NCBI GenBank assembly: GCA_947572385.1
Contig: CANPBX010000018.1
Span: 1 to 42,280 of the forward strand
Direction of reading: 5' to 3'
Length of the DNA stretch: 42,280 nucleotides
Source of the DNA: an uncultured Clostridia bacterium
GTDB taxonomy: Bacteria; Bacillota; Clostridia; Oscillospirales; Acutalibacteraceae
Part shown: positions 9,201-17,221 of the stretch, in pieces
Layout: every line of letters begins with the position of its first letter
Numbering within the stretch: the first letter of the stretch is position 1
Notes under the pieces: model-generated
Databases searched by the model: none
Seen by the model: the letters and a program-made list of their open reading frames with translations, nothing else
What the model was told of the DNA's origin: nothing
Translations under genes and position numbers: made by a program

Positions 9201-9796
9201 TCAAGCTCGCTGAGAATATCTCTTAGGCGCACCAGGTTTTCCTCGGCCCTTGAGAGCCTGCGCTCGGCCTCCTCCTTGCGGTAGCGGTAGCGGGATATGC
9301 CCGCCGCCTCCTCGAATATCTCCCGCCGGTCCTCTGATTTGGCCGCCACTATGCTGTCGATCTTGCCCTGGCCTATGATGGAGTACCCGTCCCGCCCAAG
9401 GCCAGTGTCCATAAACAGCTCGTTTATGTCCCTAAGCCTTACGGTGCTCTTGTTGATAAGATACTCGCTCTCCCCGGACCTATAGTACCGGCGGGTTATG
9501 GCTACCTGGTCGTTGTCAAAGGGCAGCGCCCGGTCGGCGTTGTCAATGGTCAGGGTGACCTCGGCAAAGCCCTGGGCCCGCCGCTGGGGGGTGCCGCCGA
9601 AGATGACGTCCTCCATCTTGGAGCAGCGCAGAGAGCGCAGGGACTGCTCCCCCAGCACCCAGCGCATGGCGTCGCTTATATTGCTCTTGCCGCTGCCGTT
9701 TGGCCCCACCACCGAGGTGATGCCCCTCTCAAAGGACAGCGTGGTCTTATCCGGGAAGGTCTTGAAGCCCTGAAGCTCCAGCGATTTCAATATCAT
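6233..9796 (-). CDS. smc: Chromosome segregation ATPase SMC
   Basis: Condensin-type ATPase that organises and separates the chromosome with ScpA and ScpB (not in this window). The 1187 residues have a full-length layout: Walker A GPNGSGKSNI at 32-41, a long coiled coil rich in Glu, Arg, Ala and Gln, a globular hinge about 500-680 (GGSLTGGS near its end), a second coiled coil, then the signature LSGGEKALVAISIYFAI and Walker B FCVLDEIEAALDD. The ATG follows AAGGAG at ten bases. This start lies inside the end of a small P-loop remnant frame. Confidence 0.98.
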   Translation of the reverse strand: MILKSLELQGFKTFPDKTTLSFERGITSVVGPNGSGKSNISDAMRWVLGEQSLRSLRCSKMEDVIFGGTPQRRAQGFAEVTLTIDNADRALPFDNDQVAITRRYYRSGESEYLINKSTVRLRDINELFMDTGLGRDGYSIIGQGKIDSIVAAKSEDRREIFEEAAGISRYRYRKEEAERRLSRAEENLVRLRDILSELEGRVGPLKEQAEKAERFIEYDSEKKGLEIGIWLETLRRSAQGIREHQDKIALAGSQHREIEKELERISQRAEENLREVNGCTAAMDEARTQAASLDEQAVRAEGEVGLLESEIAHNAQDVLRLEGQIEAARQSRADTEREIAGKRAQAVEQERRIAESQQKLSDFTLTLEELRKGADQATREIELAAAKLAGVNASLSEERVRISSAQSSMEEILRRAEAVDESVRQVKEREEAAEREGRELTELLEGIEREIAAKENAVKGYEMRLESRRRKVQQNKDEVDRLTLDTNEQLRRAKLLEDLERSMEGFGQSVKAVMREAGRGMLRGICGPVTRIIKVPGEYAVAVETALGAAMQNVVVETEQDAKAAIGLLKQRDLGRATFLPLTTVKGRTIDAKEMEQVPGFVGIASELCSCEERFAGVKDSLLGRVAVAEDLDSAVAIARRTGYRYRVVSLDGQVVNAGGSLTGGSRAKNSGLLSRAGEIERIRAKAAGLKEQTDRAARTLKESQQELSSCEAQLDAAQGELGTLQDERTKVGAELAQAGRELAAVRQSAGELMKERSTARERLEALNKSRAESSERLEALDREAKDWQEKSQALTGNRQEQLDRCDEIGETVQALRMEEFSARKDRDALLEGIAELEARLKDSAGEQDRLKAEIAALEEKSSGLREDISRRKEQIESLRGSARDRRAQIQQESERRAELERESSELRNAERDTLARRESAAGELARLQERAGNLQKEYDGLMNRLWEEYELTRREAEEVAAEIDDLPKAQRRLLELKNMIKSLGAVNVGAVVEYKEVSERYEFLGGQVGDAERSKKELLDLITQLTGAMQEQFIERFGKINENFGHIFRELFGGGAAELSFSDPENVLTSGIDIKVHPPGKIVTHIESLSGGEKALVAISIYFAIMRVNPPPFCVLDEIEAALDDVNVTRFAQYLRRMTGKSQFITITHRRGTMEGSDMLYGVTMQDQGISKLLALRTDEAAEYGS

Positions 9797-9944
9797 TAAG
9801 GTAAATCTCCTTGCTCAAATGAGGCTTGCAGTTTCGATCTCTATAGCCGTCGATCGTCTCTTTGCACATGAGCGCAACTTCTCCCGCCGTGCTCTTGCCC
9901 ACGCAGGGCGAGCCGCTGAGTATTATAAGCTTTTGTCCGCGCAT
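9747..9944 (-). pseudogene. Truncated P-loop kinase-like remnant between the radical SAM gene and smc
   Basis: A 65-codon frame starts at an ATG that shares one base with the preceding stop (TAATG), a classic coupled start. It encodes MRGQKLIILSGSPCVGKSTA, an N-terminal strand plus Walker A (GSPCVGKST) as in small nucleotide or shikimate-type kinases. Only about 30 residues look kinase-like. The rest reads through the smc ribosome binding site and the first 50 bases of smc in another frame. It is best read as the stub left by an internal deletion of a kinase gene, retained because its start is coupled to its neighbour. A short functional peptide cannot be excluded. Confidence 0.6.
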
Positions 9945-10948
9945 TATTTTTCTCCTTGCTGGTCCACAGGGGCAAAACCACCCCTTTTCACTGTCTCGTC
10001 CTGGATAAACGTCACCGAATACCCCAGCTCCGAGAGCCGCCGCGGGTTCTCTCGCCCCTGGCCCAATGCCGTGGAAATATCCCGGGGGTTCACCCTGACC
10101 CGGTACTCCCCCGGCTCCTTCAACTGGGCCCGGAGCTTATCAAGGAACAGCCTGCTCTCCACCAGCTGCCGGAACGCCTGATGGTAAGGCCCGGCCACCC
10201 TCCGTCTTTCCAGTTCCTCTCCCGGGTGCAGCCCCATACGTATCACCCGCACGCCCGCGCCCTCGAACATCTCCAAGAGCTCCGCGCACAGCTCCACGGC
10301 CTCCCCGAGCTCCTGGGGTCTGTACTCCCCGGCCTCATACAGCCGGCAGAGCTCTGTCCCCGGCAGCACTATGGTGGGGTACACCCGCACCGTGGCGGGC
10401 AGAAGCTTCAAAAACTCCCTGGCGGTCTCAAGGTCCTTTTCCTCCGTGCTGGTATAGAGCCCTGTCATCATCTGCAAGCCCAGCTCCAGCCCCGCCCGGC
10501 GTATAAGCCCCGCCGCTTTCCTGGTGTCTTCGGCGGTATGCCCCCGCCTGTTCGCCAGAAGCACACCGTCGTCCATGGACTGGGCCCCCAGCTCCACCGC
10601 CGTGACCCTGTGGGCCTGCAAAATATCCAGCACTTCACTGTCTATAGCGTCCGGCCGGGTGGAGCACCTGACCCCTTTAAAGCCGTACCGCTCCACGGCC
10701 CGTTTCGCCGCTTCAAGCAGGGAGAGCATATACCCCCGGTCTATGGCTGTAAAGCTCCCCCCGAAGAAAGCTATCTCCGCGCCGGAGCAGTCCGAAAGGG
10801 ACCCCGCCGCCGTCTCTGCCGCCGCCAGCACGTCCTCTGGCCCCGGCGCCTCCTGCTGCCCGGTGATGGTCCTCTGCTGGCAGAAGCTGCACTGCCGGGG
10901 GCACCCCAAATGGGGCACAAATATGGCGATATTAGAGTGTCTGCCCAT
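9944..10948 (-). CDS. Elp3-like radical SAM protein
   Basis: A 334-residue radical S-adenosylmethionine enzyme. The 4Fe-4S cluster motif is CPRQCSFCQQ at residues 16-25 (Cys16, Cys20, Cys23). FFGGSFTAID and VELGAQSMDDGVL match the Elp3/MiaB-like radical SAM barrel, and the C-terminal part has RMGLHPGEE and PYHQAFRQLVESR. Proteins of this type lie between rnc and smc in many Clostridia; their substrate is not established. It lacks the acetyltransferase domain of true Elp3. Its start overlaps the rnc stop by one base, and its stop overlaps the P-loop stub by one base. Confidence 0.88.
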   Translation of the reverse strand: MGRHSNIAIFVPHLGCPRQCSFCQQRTITGQQEAPGPEDVLAAAETAAGSLSDCSGAEIAFFGGSFTAIDRGYMLSLLEAAKRAVERYGFKGVRCSTRPDAIDSEVLDILQAHRVTAVELGAQSMDDGVLLANRRGHTAEDTRKAAGLIRRAGLELGLQMMTGLYTSTEEKDLETAREFLKLLPATVRVYPTIVLPGTELCRLYEAGEYRPQELGEAVELCAELLEMFEGAGVRVIRMGLHPGEELERRRVAGPYHQAFRQLVESRLFLDKLRAQLKEPGEYRVRVNPRDISTALGQGRENPRRLSELGYSVTFIQDETVKRGGFAPVDQQGEK

Positions 10949-11628
10949 CAGTACCCCATCAGTTCCAAAGCTTCTCTTGCGGCCTGCTGCTCGGCCTCCT
11001 TTTTGCTCCTGCCGCCGCCCTTGCCTATGACGTTGCTGTTAAGGTGCACCTCAACGGTAAAATGCTTCTGGTGGTCCGGCCCGCTCTCCCCGGTCAGGAC
11101 ATACTCCAGTCTCTCCTCCGGGTTCTGCTGGATTATCTCCTGCAAGGTGGTTTTGTAGTCCTTAAAGGCCTTCTGCCCGCTGGTCTTTGCGGCGGGAACT
11201 ATAAAGCGCAGTATAAACTCCTTGGCGGCGGAGAGCTCCCCGCTGTCAAGGTATATGGCCGCCGTGGTGGACTCGAACACGTCCGCCAGAATGCTGGACC
11301 GCTCACGGCCCCCGGAGTGCATCTCCCCGTGGCTGAGCTTTAAAAAGCTGCCCACCTCCAGGCTCCTTGAAAACCCGCAGAGGGACTTTTCGCACACCAG
11401 CGCCGCCCGGGTCTTTGTCAGCTGTCCCTCTGAAAGGTGGCCCATGTTCTCAAAAAGGTACTCCGCCGTAACAAAGCCCAACACCGAGTCCCCCAAGAAC
11501 TCCAGCCGCTCATAGCTCTCCGTCTTATGCTCGTTGGCATAGGAGGAGTGGGTCAGCGCCGTTTCCAGCAGCTTCTTGTCCCGGAACTCATACCCGATAA
11601 GCTTTTCGTATTCCTCAAGCGCCCTCAT
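10948..11628 (-). CDS. rnc: Ribonuclease III
   Basis: Double-strand-specific endoribonuclease for rRNA and mRNA processing. The 226 residues have the catalytic signature ERLEFLGDSVLGFV near residues 40-53, a second acidic site in LADVFESTTAAIYLD, and a double-stranded RNA-binding domain from about 155 (DYKTTLQEIIQQ) to the C-terminus (GKGGGRSKKEAEQQAAREAL). It lies between plsX and the radical SAM gene. An acpP gene is often found between plsX and rnc in bacteria; the 19-base gap here leaves no room for one. Confidence 0.97.
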   Translation of the reverse strand: MRALEEYEKLIGYEFRDKKLLETALTHSSYANEHKTESYERLEFLGDSVLGFVTAEYLFENMGHLSEGQLTKTRAALVCEKSLCGFSRSLEVGSFLKLSHGEMHSGGRERSSILADVFESTTAAIYLDSGELSAAKEFILRFIVPAAKTSGQKAFKDYKTTLQEIIQQNPEERLEYVLTGESGPDHQKHFTVEVHLNSNVIGKGGGRSKKEAEQQAAREALELMGY

Positions 11629-11647
11629 TTTGGCACCTCCCCCAAAT

Positions 11648-12643
11648 TTACTTTCCCAGCGCGGCCCCTATGGCCTCTACATATCCCGACTCCGTGCAGT
11701 CCCGCACAAGCTTCAAAGCGCTCTGCACGGCGTAGGCCTTTGCGTTGCCGTGCATCTTGAACACCGGCTTCGAGGCCCCTATCAGCGGCGCGCCGCCGTA
11801 GGAGTTATAGTCCATGGTCTTTTTAAGGCCCTGCAGGTCCCCGTATATCAGCCCTGCGGCCAGCTTGTTTTTAAGGGACTTTTTAAAGATGTCCTTCACC
11901 ATGCCCATCATGGCAAGGGCCGTGCCCTCATAGAGCTTCAGCACGGTGTTGCCGGTAAAGCCGTCGGCGACAGCCACGTCGCACACGCCGTAGGGGATGT
12001 CCCTTGGCTCTATGTTCCCGATAAAGTTTATCCCGCCGCAGCCCTTCAAAAGCCCGTAGGCCTCTTTTCTCAGGTCGTCCCCCTTATGCTCCTCGGTGCC
12101 CACGTTCACAAGGCCCACCCGTGGATTTTTCACCCCCATGACCTTCTCCATGTACACCGAGCCCATGAGCCCGAACTGCAGCAGCATATCAGCCCGGCAC
12201 ACCACGTTTGCCCCGCCGTCGGATATCATAAATGGCGTGCCTGCCGTGGGCAGCACCGGCGCAAAGGCTACCCGCTTCACGCCCTTTATCCTCTTGACTA
12301 TCATTGTGGCCCCAAAGGCCAGGGCACCGCTGTTCCCGGCGCTGGCAAAGGCGTCGCCCCCGCCCTCGTAGAGGGCCCTCATGCCCACAGCCATGGAGCT
12401 CTCCGATCTGGCCTTGAGTACGCTCTCCGGCTCGTCCTCCATTGTGAGCACGTCTGTGCAGTGCAGGACCTCCATCCTGTTAAAGCTGCCCTCAAGCCCC
12501 AGCTCCTTCGCGCTCCTAAGGAGCTTGTCCTTGTCCCCGGAAACACTTATGTCTATTCCCAGCCCCTCCATGGCCCGGGCGCAGCCCAAGAGTATCTCCC
12601 CCGGGGCGTTGTCCCCGCCGAAGCCGTCCACTATAATGCGCAT
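11648..12643 (-). CDS. plsX: Phosphate acyltransferase PlsX
   Basis: Converts acyl-ACP to acyl-phosphate, the donor for PlsY in phospholipid synthesis; peripheral to the membrane. The 331 residues open MRIIVDGFGGDNAPGEIL, the family N-terminus. GGDAFASAGNSGALAFGA, the PTAGTPFMISDGGANV block and NYNSYGGAPLIG-type residues near the end are all present. The start overlaps the end of trmFO by 13 bases, with AAGGAG just upstream inside trmFO. Confidence 0.97.
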   Translation of the reverse strand: MRIIVDGFGGDNAPGEILLGCARAMEGLGIDISVSGDKDKLLRSAKELGLEGSFNRMEVLHCTDVLTMEDEPESVLKARSESSMAVGMRALYEGGGDAFASAGNSGALAFGATMIVKRIKGVKRVAFAPVLPTAGTPFMISDGGANVVCRADMLLQFGLMGSVYMEKVMGVKNPRVGLVNVGTEEHKGDDLRKEAYGLLKGCGGINFIGNIEPRDIPYGVCDVAVADGFTGNTVLKLYEGTALAMMGMVKDIFKKSLKNKLAAGLIYGDLQGLKKTMDYNSYGGAPLIGASKPVFKMHGNAKAYAVQSALKLVRDCTESGYVEAIGAALGK

Positions 12644-13962
12644 GATATCTCCTTTCCGAGGTCAAGAAGGGCCCGTTTTGAGAGCCCCGCGTACCTCTCC
12701 CGCTTGTCCCGGATATGTGTGGGAAGGGGCGGCAGTATACCGAAGTTCGCGCCCATAGGCTGAAAGTCCTTGCCCTCGTACCCGGCAATGTACCGGCTCA
12801 GCGCCCCTATCATCGTGGTCCCGGGCAAAACCAAAGTTTCCTGTCCGTGCCTCCTCTTAACGGCATTTATGCCCGCCATCATCCCCGAGGCCGCCGACTC
12901 CATATACCCCTCCACGCCGGTCATCTGCCCGGCGAAGAAAAGCTCCGGCCTTGTCCTCATGGAATAATCCGCGTCCAGCACCTTCGGCGAATCCAGGAAA
13001 GTGTTCCTGTGCATAACGCCGTACCGCATGAACTCCGCGTTCAGGAGCCCCGGTATCATACCGAACACCCGCTTCTGCTCCCCGAACTTCAAGTTCGTCT
13101 GAAAGCCCACCAGGTTATAGAGGGTCCTCTCCCTGTTCTCCGCCCGAAGCTGCACCACCGCCCAGGGCCTGTGCCCGGTGCGCGGGTCTGTGAGCCCCAC
13201 CGGCTTCATGGGCCCGAAGCGTATTGCGTCCCGGCCCCGGGAGGCCAAGACCTCTATGGGCATACAGCCTTCATAAACCTTCGGGTCCTCCGAGCTTCCC
13301 CCTTCGGGGGAACTCGCGTCACAGCCGTGCAAAGGCGCTCTCTCAGCGCCCACCAGCTCCGTGACGAACCGCTCGTACTCCTCTTTATTCATGGGACAGT
13401 TGATATAGTCGTCCTCGCCCCGCCCATACCTTGAAGCGGCGAAGCACTTAGTCATGTCAATGCTCTCCGCCGCAACTATAGGCGCGGCCGCGTCGAAAAA
13501 GCTGAGCCTTCCCCCGCAGAGCTTCTCTATCTCCCCGGCAAGCCCGCCCTCTGTCAGCGGCCCGCTGGCTATAATTGCAACGCCCCCGGGTATCTCCGTG
13601 ACCTCCCGGCGGCGGAGCTCTATAAGGGGCTCGCCCTCTATGGCCTCTGTGGCAAGGCGGGAAAACTCCTCCCTGTCCACCGCCAGGGCTCCCCCCGCAG
13701 GGACGCTGCACCTCCCGGCGCAGTCCATCAGGAGCGACCCCAGCCGCCGCATCTCCTCTTTAAGAAGCCCCGCCGCGCTCTCTATCCGCGCCGCTTTAAG
13801 GGAGTTGGAGCAGATGAGCTCGGCGAGCCCCGGGCTCTTATGGGCCGGGGAAAACCTCTCCGGCTTCATCTCATATAGCTTCACAGGCACGCCCCTTTTG
13901 GCGATCTGCCACGCGGCCTCGCACCCGGCCAGCCCCCCGCCGATAACAGTCATGCTCTCCAT
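12631..13962 (-). CDS. trmFO: Folate-dependent tRNA (m5U54) methyltransferase TrmFO
   Basis: FAD enzyme that makes ribothymidine at position 54 of tRNA, with methylene-tetrahydrofolate as carbon donor. The 443 residues begin with the dinucleotide fold VIGGGLAGCEAAW at 6-18, then AELICSNSLKA, a marker block of the family. FFAGQMTGVEGYMESAASG and the C-terminal GANFGILPPL are also diagnostic. The nearby topA stop is four bases before the ATG. In many Firmicutes trmFO follows topA and dprA as it does here. Confidence 0.97.
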   Translation of the reverse strand: MESMTVIGGGLAGCEAAWQIAKRGVPVKLYEMKPERFSPAHKSPGLAELICSNSLKAARIESAAGLLKEEMRRLGSLLMDCAGRCSVPAGGALAVDREEFSRLATEAIEGEPLIELRRREVTEIPGGVAIIASGPLTEGGLAGEIEKLCGGRLSFFDAAAPIVAAESIDMTKCFAASRYGRGEDDYINCPMNKEEYERFVTELVGAERAPLHGCDASSPEGGSSEDPKVYEGCMPIEVLASRGRDAIRFGPMKPVGLTDPRTGHRPWAVVQLRAENRERTLYNLVGFQTNLKFGEQKRVFGMIPGLLNAEFMRYGVMHRNTFLDSPKVLDADYSMRTRPELFFAGQMTGVEGYMESAASGMMAGINAVKRRHGQETLVLPGTTMIGALSRYIAGYEGKDFQPMGANFGILPPLPTHIRDKRERYAGLSKRALLDLGKEISCAL

Positions 13963-13966
13963 AGGC

Positions 13967-16051
13967 TCACTCCTTGGGCGCCTTCCCCTGGAAGGTGCAG
14001 CCCTCTGTAACGCAGTACAGCCGCTTATCCTTGGTCTTCTTCTGCAAAAGCACCTTGCCGCAGACCGGGCACTTCTCCTTACTGGGCGGGTCCCAGCTGA
14101 CGAAGTCGCACTCGGGGTAGCGGTCGCAGCCGTAGAACACCCGGCCCTTCTTGGACTTGCGCTCTATAATGTTCCCCCCGCACTTTGGGCACTCGGCCCC
14201 GGTGGGCTTCACTATCTTCTTTATATTCTGGCATTCTGGGTAACCCGAGCAGGCGATGAACTTGCCGAAGCGCCCATGCTTTACCACCATGGGCCGCCCG
14301 CACTTATCGCATATCTCGTCTGTCTCGTCCTCCTTCAGGTGTATCTTAACACCGTCCATGGCCTTCTTTGCCTTCTGCACAGTCTTGTCGAAGTCGTCAT
14401 AGAAGCTCTGAAGGGTATCGACCCACTCCTCGTCCCCCCGCTGTACCGCGTCCAAGCCGTCCTCCACCTGGGCGGTGAAGCGCACGTTCACGATTTTGGG
14501 GAACTGCTCTTTCATGAGCTTGGTGATGACCTCCCCCAGCTCCGTGGGCTTGAAGGCCTTGCCCTCCCTTGTCACATACTCCCGCATGGTGATGGTGGAG
14601 ATAGTGGCGGCATAGGTGGAGGGCCTGCCGATCCCGTTCTCCTCCAGGGTCTTTATAAGCGAGGCCTCAGTGTACCTCGGGGGCGGCTGTGTAAAATGCT
14701 GGTTGCCCAAGACCTCCCGCACCCTGAGCTTCATCCCCTCCTCAAGTGGCGGCAGATCCTTCCCGGCCTTCTCGTCGTCCTCCTTCGTCTCCTCATACAG
14801 GGCCGTGAAGCCCTCAAAGTTCACATTAAAGCCGCTGGCCTTGAAGATATACCTCCCCGCTTTTATAGTGGCCTGGGTGGTATTCAGCACGCAGTTCGCC
14901 ATCTGGCTGGAGATGAACCTCTCCCAGATGAGCTTATACAGCTTATACTGGTCGGCAGTGAGGGAGTCCTTCACCTGCTCGGGGGTAAGGCTGATGGTGG
15001 AGGGCCGTATGGCCTCGTGCCCGTCCTGGGCCCCTGCCCGTGACTTATAGTGCCTGGGCTTCGGCGGCAGGTACTTCTCCCCCCAGCGCCCCTCTATGAA
15101 CTGGGCCGCGTCCCTTATAGCGTCCTCAGAGACCCTCAGCGAATCCGTACGCATATAGGTGATAAGGCCCACAGCCCCCTGGCCCTCAATGTCCACGCCC
15201 TCATAGAGCTCCTGGGCCGCCCGCATGGTACGGTAGGCCTGGAAGCCCAGGCGCTTGGAGGCTTCCTGCTGCATGGTAGAGGTGATAAACGGCGGCGCGG
15301 GCTGGCGGCTGCGCCTTCCCTTCTTCACCGGCCCGACTATAAACTCCTCATTTTGGAGCTCGGCTAAAATACCGTCCGCCTGCTCCTTATTGGCGATCTC
15401 GATCTCCCCGCTCTCATCCCCATAGAAAGCCGCGGGGAACACGACCCTTGCCGGGGGTGCCGTGAGCTTCGCGTCAATGCTCCAGTACTCCTTGGGCACA
15501 AAGGCCCTTATCTCCTCCTCCCGGTCCACGATCATGCGCACCGCCACAGACTGCACCCGCCCGGCGGAGAGGCCCTTCCTGATGGTCTTCACCAAAAACG
15601 GGCTGAGGGTATAGCCCACCAGCCTGTCAAGGATCCTGCGGGCCTGCTGGGCGTTTACCAAGTCCATGTCAATGGCCCGGGGGTTAGCCATGCCGTCGGC
15701 CACCCCGGTCTTGGTTATCTCGTTAAACGTCACCCTGTCAAGGGCGTCCTCCGGCAAATCCAAAATGTACGCCAAATGCCAGGAGATGGCCTCGCCCTCC
15801 CTGTCAGGGTCGGTAGCCAGCAGCACGCCGTCTGACTTTTTCGCCGCCGCCTTCAGCTCCTTCACCAGCGCCTCCTTGCCCTTTATTATGGTGTACTTGG
15901 GCTTAAAATGGTCCTTCACGTCCACGCAGAGCCTGGCTTTCGGCAGGTCCCGCACGTGGCCCATAGAGGCCACCACCTCGTAGTCGGGCCCGAGATATTT
16001 CTGAATGGTCTTCGCCTTTGACGGCGACTCCACGATCACTAGTTTAGACAT
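13967..16051 (-). CDS. topA: DNA topoisomerase I
   Basis: Type IA topoisomerase that relaxes negative supercoils. The 694 residues start with the TOPRIM domain (LVIVESPSKAKTIQKYL; DPDREGEAISWHL at 81-93). The active-site tyrosine is Tyr299 in ITYMRTDS. Three C-terminal zinc ribbons follow: CDKCGRPM...CSGYPEC, CPKCGGN...CDRYPEC and CPVCGKV...CVTEGC. The domain order is that of the Firmicutes enzyme. It is followed by trmFO and preceded by dprA with a 35-base gap. Confidence 0.98.
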   Translation of the reverse strand: MSKLVIVESPSKAKTIQKYLGPDYEVVASMGHVRDLPKARLCVDVKDHFKPKYTIIKGKEALVKELKAAAKKSDGVLLATDPDREGEAISWHLAYILDLPEDALDRVTFNEITKTGVADGMANPRAIDMDLVNAQQARRILDRLVGYTLSPFLVKTIRKGLSAGRVQSVAVRMIVDREEEIRAFVPKEYWSIDAKLTAPPARVVFPAAFYGDESGEIEIANKEQADGILAELQNEEFIVGPVKKGRRSRQPAPPFITSTMQQEASKRLGFQAYRTMRAAQELYEGVDIEGQGAVGLITYMRTDSLRVSEDAIRDAAQFIEGRWGEKYLPPKPRHYKSRAGAQDGHEAIRPSTISLTPEQVKDSLTADQYKLYKLIWERFISSQMANCVLNTTQATIKAGRYIFKASGFNVNFEGFTALYEETKEDDEKAGKDLPPLEEGMKLRVREVLGNQHFTQPPPRYTEASLIKTLEENGIGRPSTYAATISTITMREYVTREGKAFKPTELGEVITKLMKEQFPKIVNVRFTAQVEDGLDAVQRGDEEWVDTLQSFYDDFDKTVQKAKKAMDGVKIHLKEDETDEICDKCGRPMVVKHGRFGKFIACSGYPECQNIKKIVKPTGAECPKCGGNIIERKSKKGRVFYGCDRYPECDFVSWDPPSKEKCPVCGKVLLQKKTKDKRLYCVTEGCTFQGKAPKE

Positions 16052-16086
16052 ATATCCGTTTCCTTTATTCTCATATTTTCGGGCTG

Positions 16087-17220
16087 TCAGCCGCCCAGCC
16101 GCCGGTACCTGCGCCCCGGGGCGCTCTCTATCTGCCCGGCAAGCTCCATGCGGGTGAGCAGCCTTAAAAGCTTCCCGGCCTCCATACCGCAGCCCTCCGC
16201 AAGCTCGTCCACGGTCCGTTCCCCTCCGCTGAGTATGCCAAGCACCGCCTGCTGCTCCGAAGGCAGCCCCTTCACAGAAGGCTCCTCCCTGTCCTGCGGC
16301 CTTTTCTGAAGAGCCGGCTCAGCCGCGGCTGCCACAGGCCCTCCGGCCGGAGCGGCTGCGCCCAGCACCTCGCCGCCTGTGATCACCGGGGAGGCCCCCT
16401 CTTCAAGCAGCCTCCTGCTCCCGGCAAATTCCTCAGCGCCCTCAGGCCCCGGGAACACAAAAAGCTTCCGGCCCTGCTTCGCGGCGTGGCGGGCATATAT
16501 CATCGTTCCGCTTTTCTCAGCCGCCTGCACAAGCACTACCTTCCGGCACAGCCCGGTTATCAGCCTGTTGCGCAGCTGGAACCCGCCCCTGTCCGGCTTA
16601 TTCTGGGAGAAATACTCGGTGATAAGCGTCCCGCCCAGGTCTAATATCTTCTTTCGCAGATGGCTGGTCTTGGCCATATAGGAGCTCGTAAGGTCCACCG
16701 CCAGGACGCATGCCGCCCTTCCCCTGGCGCTTATGACCCCCTCCATAGCGCAGCCATCCACTCCCGAGGCCTCCCCGGTGACTACCGTGCCGCCGGACAT
16801 CGAGATCCTGTAGCAAATGCTCCTTGCGGCGTCAAGGCTCTCGGGCACGGCCTTTCTCGCGCCCACCACCGCTATCTTCTGCCCCGAAAGCTCCCCGAGC
16901 TTCGCGCCCTTACTATACAGTACCGCAGGAGGGTCAGAAATATTCCTCAGTTCCCCGGGATATTGCTCACACTCCGGCGTTACCACCTGCCAGCCAAGCC
17001 TCATGGCGCAGTCCAGGCGCACCATGGCCTCCTCGAGGGTGCATGCCGCCAGTGCCGCCGCCTGGGACTCGGACACATAGTCAAGCCTGTTCCAGCACCT
17101 TGCGCCCTCCCTATAGAAGCCCTCAAGCCCGCCGGGAAAGCTATTATAAATATGCCATGGCCTGCCGCTCCCCACCCCGAAGGCCTGCTGGGCCCACATC
17201 CAAAATACTATATTTTCCAA
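16087..17220 (-). CDS. dprA: DNA-processing protein DprA (divergent)
   Basis: Loads RecA onto incoming single-stranded DNA during transformation. The 377 residues show a helical N-terminus, a Rossmann-like core with IAVVGARKAVPES near residue 125, GEASGVDGCAMEG in place of the usual SGLAxGID-AH motif, and FQLRNRLITGLCRKVVLVQAAEKSGTM, which matches the FPxRNRIIAGLS...KSGS signature. A winged-helix domain closes the protein (PSEQQAVLGILSGGERTVDELAEGCG). Two motifs are less conserved than in the average DprA, and a 50-residue Ala/Pro-rich linker precedes the last domain. The position next to topA is the standard one. Confidence 0.92.
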   Translation of the reverse strand: MENIVFWMWAQQAFGVGSGRPWHIYNSFPGGLEGFYREGARCWNRLDYVSESQAAALAACTLEEAMVRLDCAMRLGWQVVTPECEQYPGELRNISDPPAVLYSKGAKLGELSGQKIAVVGARKAVPESLDAARSICYRISMSGGTVVTGEASGVDGCAMEGVISARGRAACVLAVDLTSSYMAKTSHLRKKILDLGGTLITEYFSQNKPDRGGFQLRNRLITGLCRKVVLVQAAEKSGTMIYARHAAKQGRKLFVFPGPEGAEEFAGSRRLLEEGASPVITGGEVLGAAAPAGGPVAAAAEPALQKRPQDREEPSVKGLPSEQQAVLGILSGGERTVDELAEGCGMEAGKLLRLLTRMELAGQIESAPGRRYRRLGG

Positions 17221-17221
17221 C

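Noticed and set aside
13454-15043. A 529-codon plus-strand frame
   Set aside because: It crosses the antisense of trmFO and topA, both certain genes.
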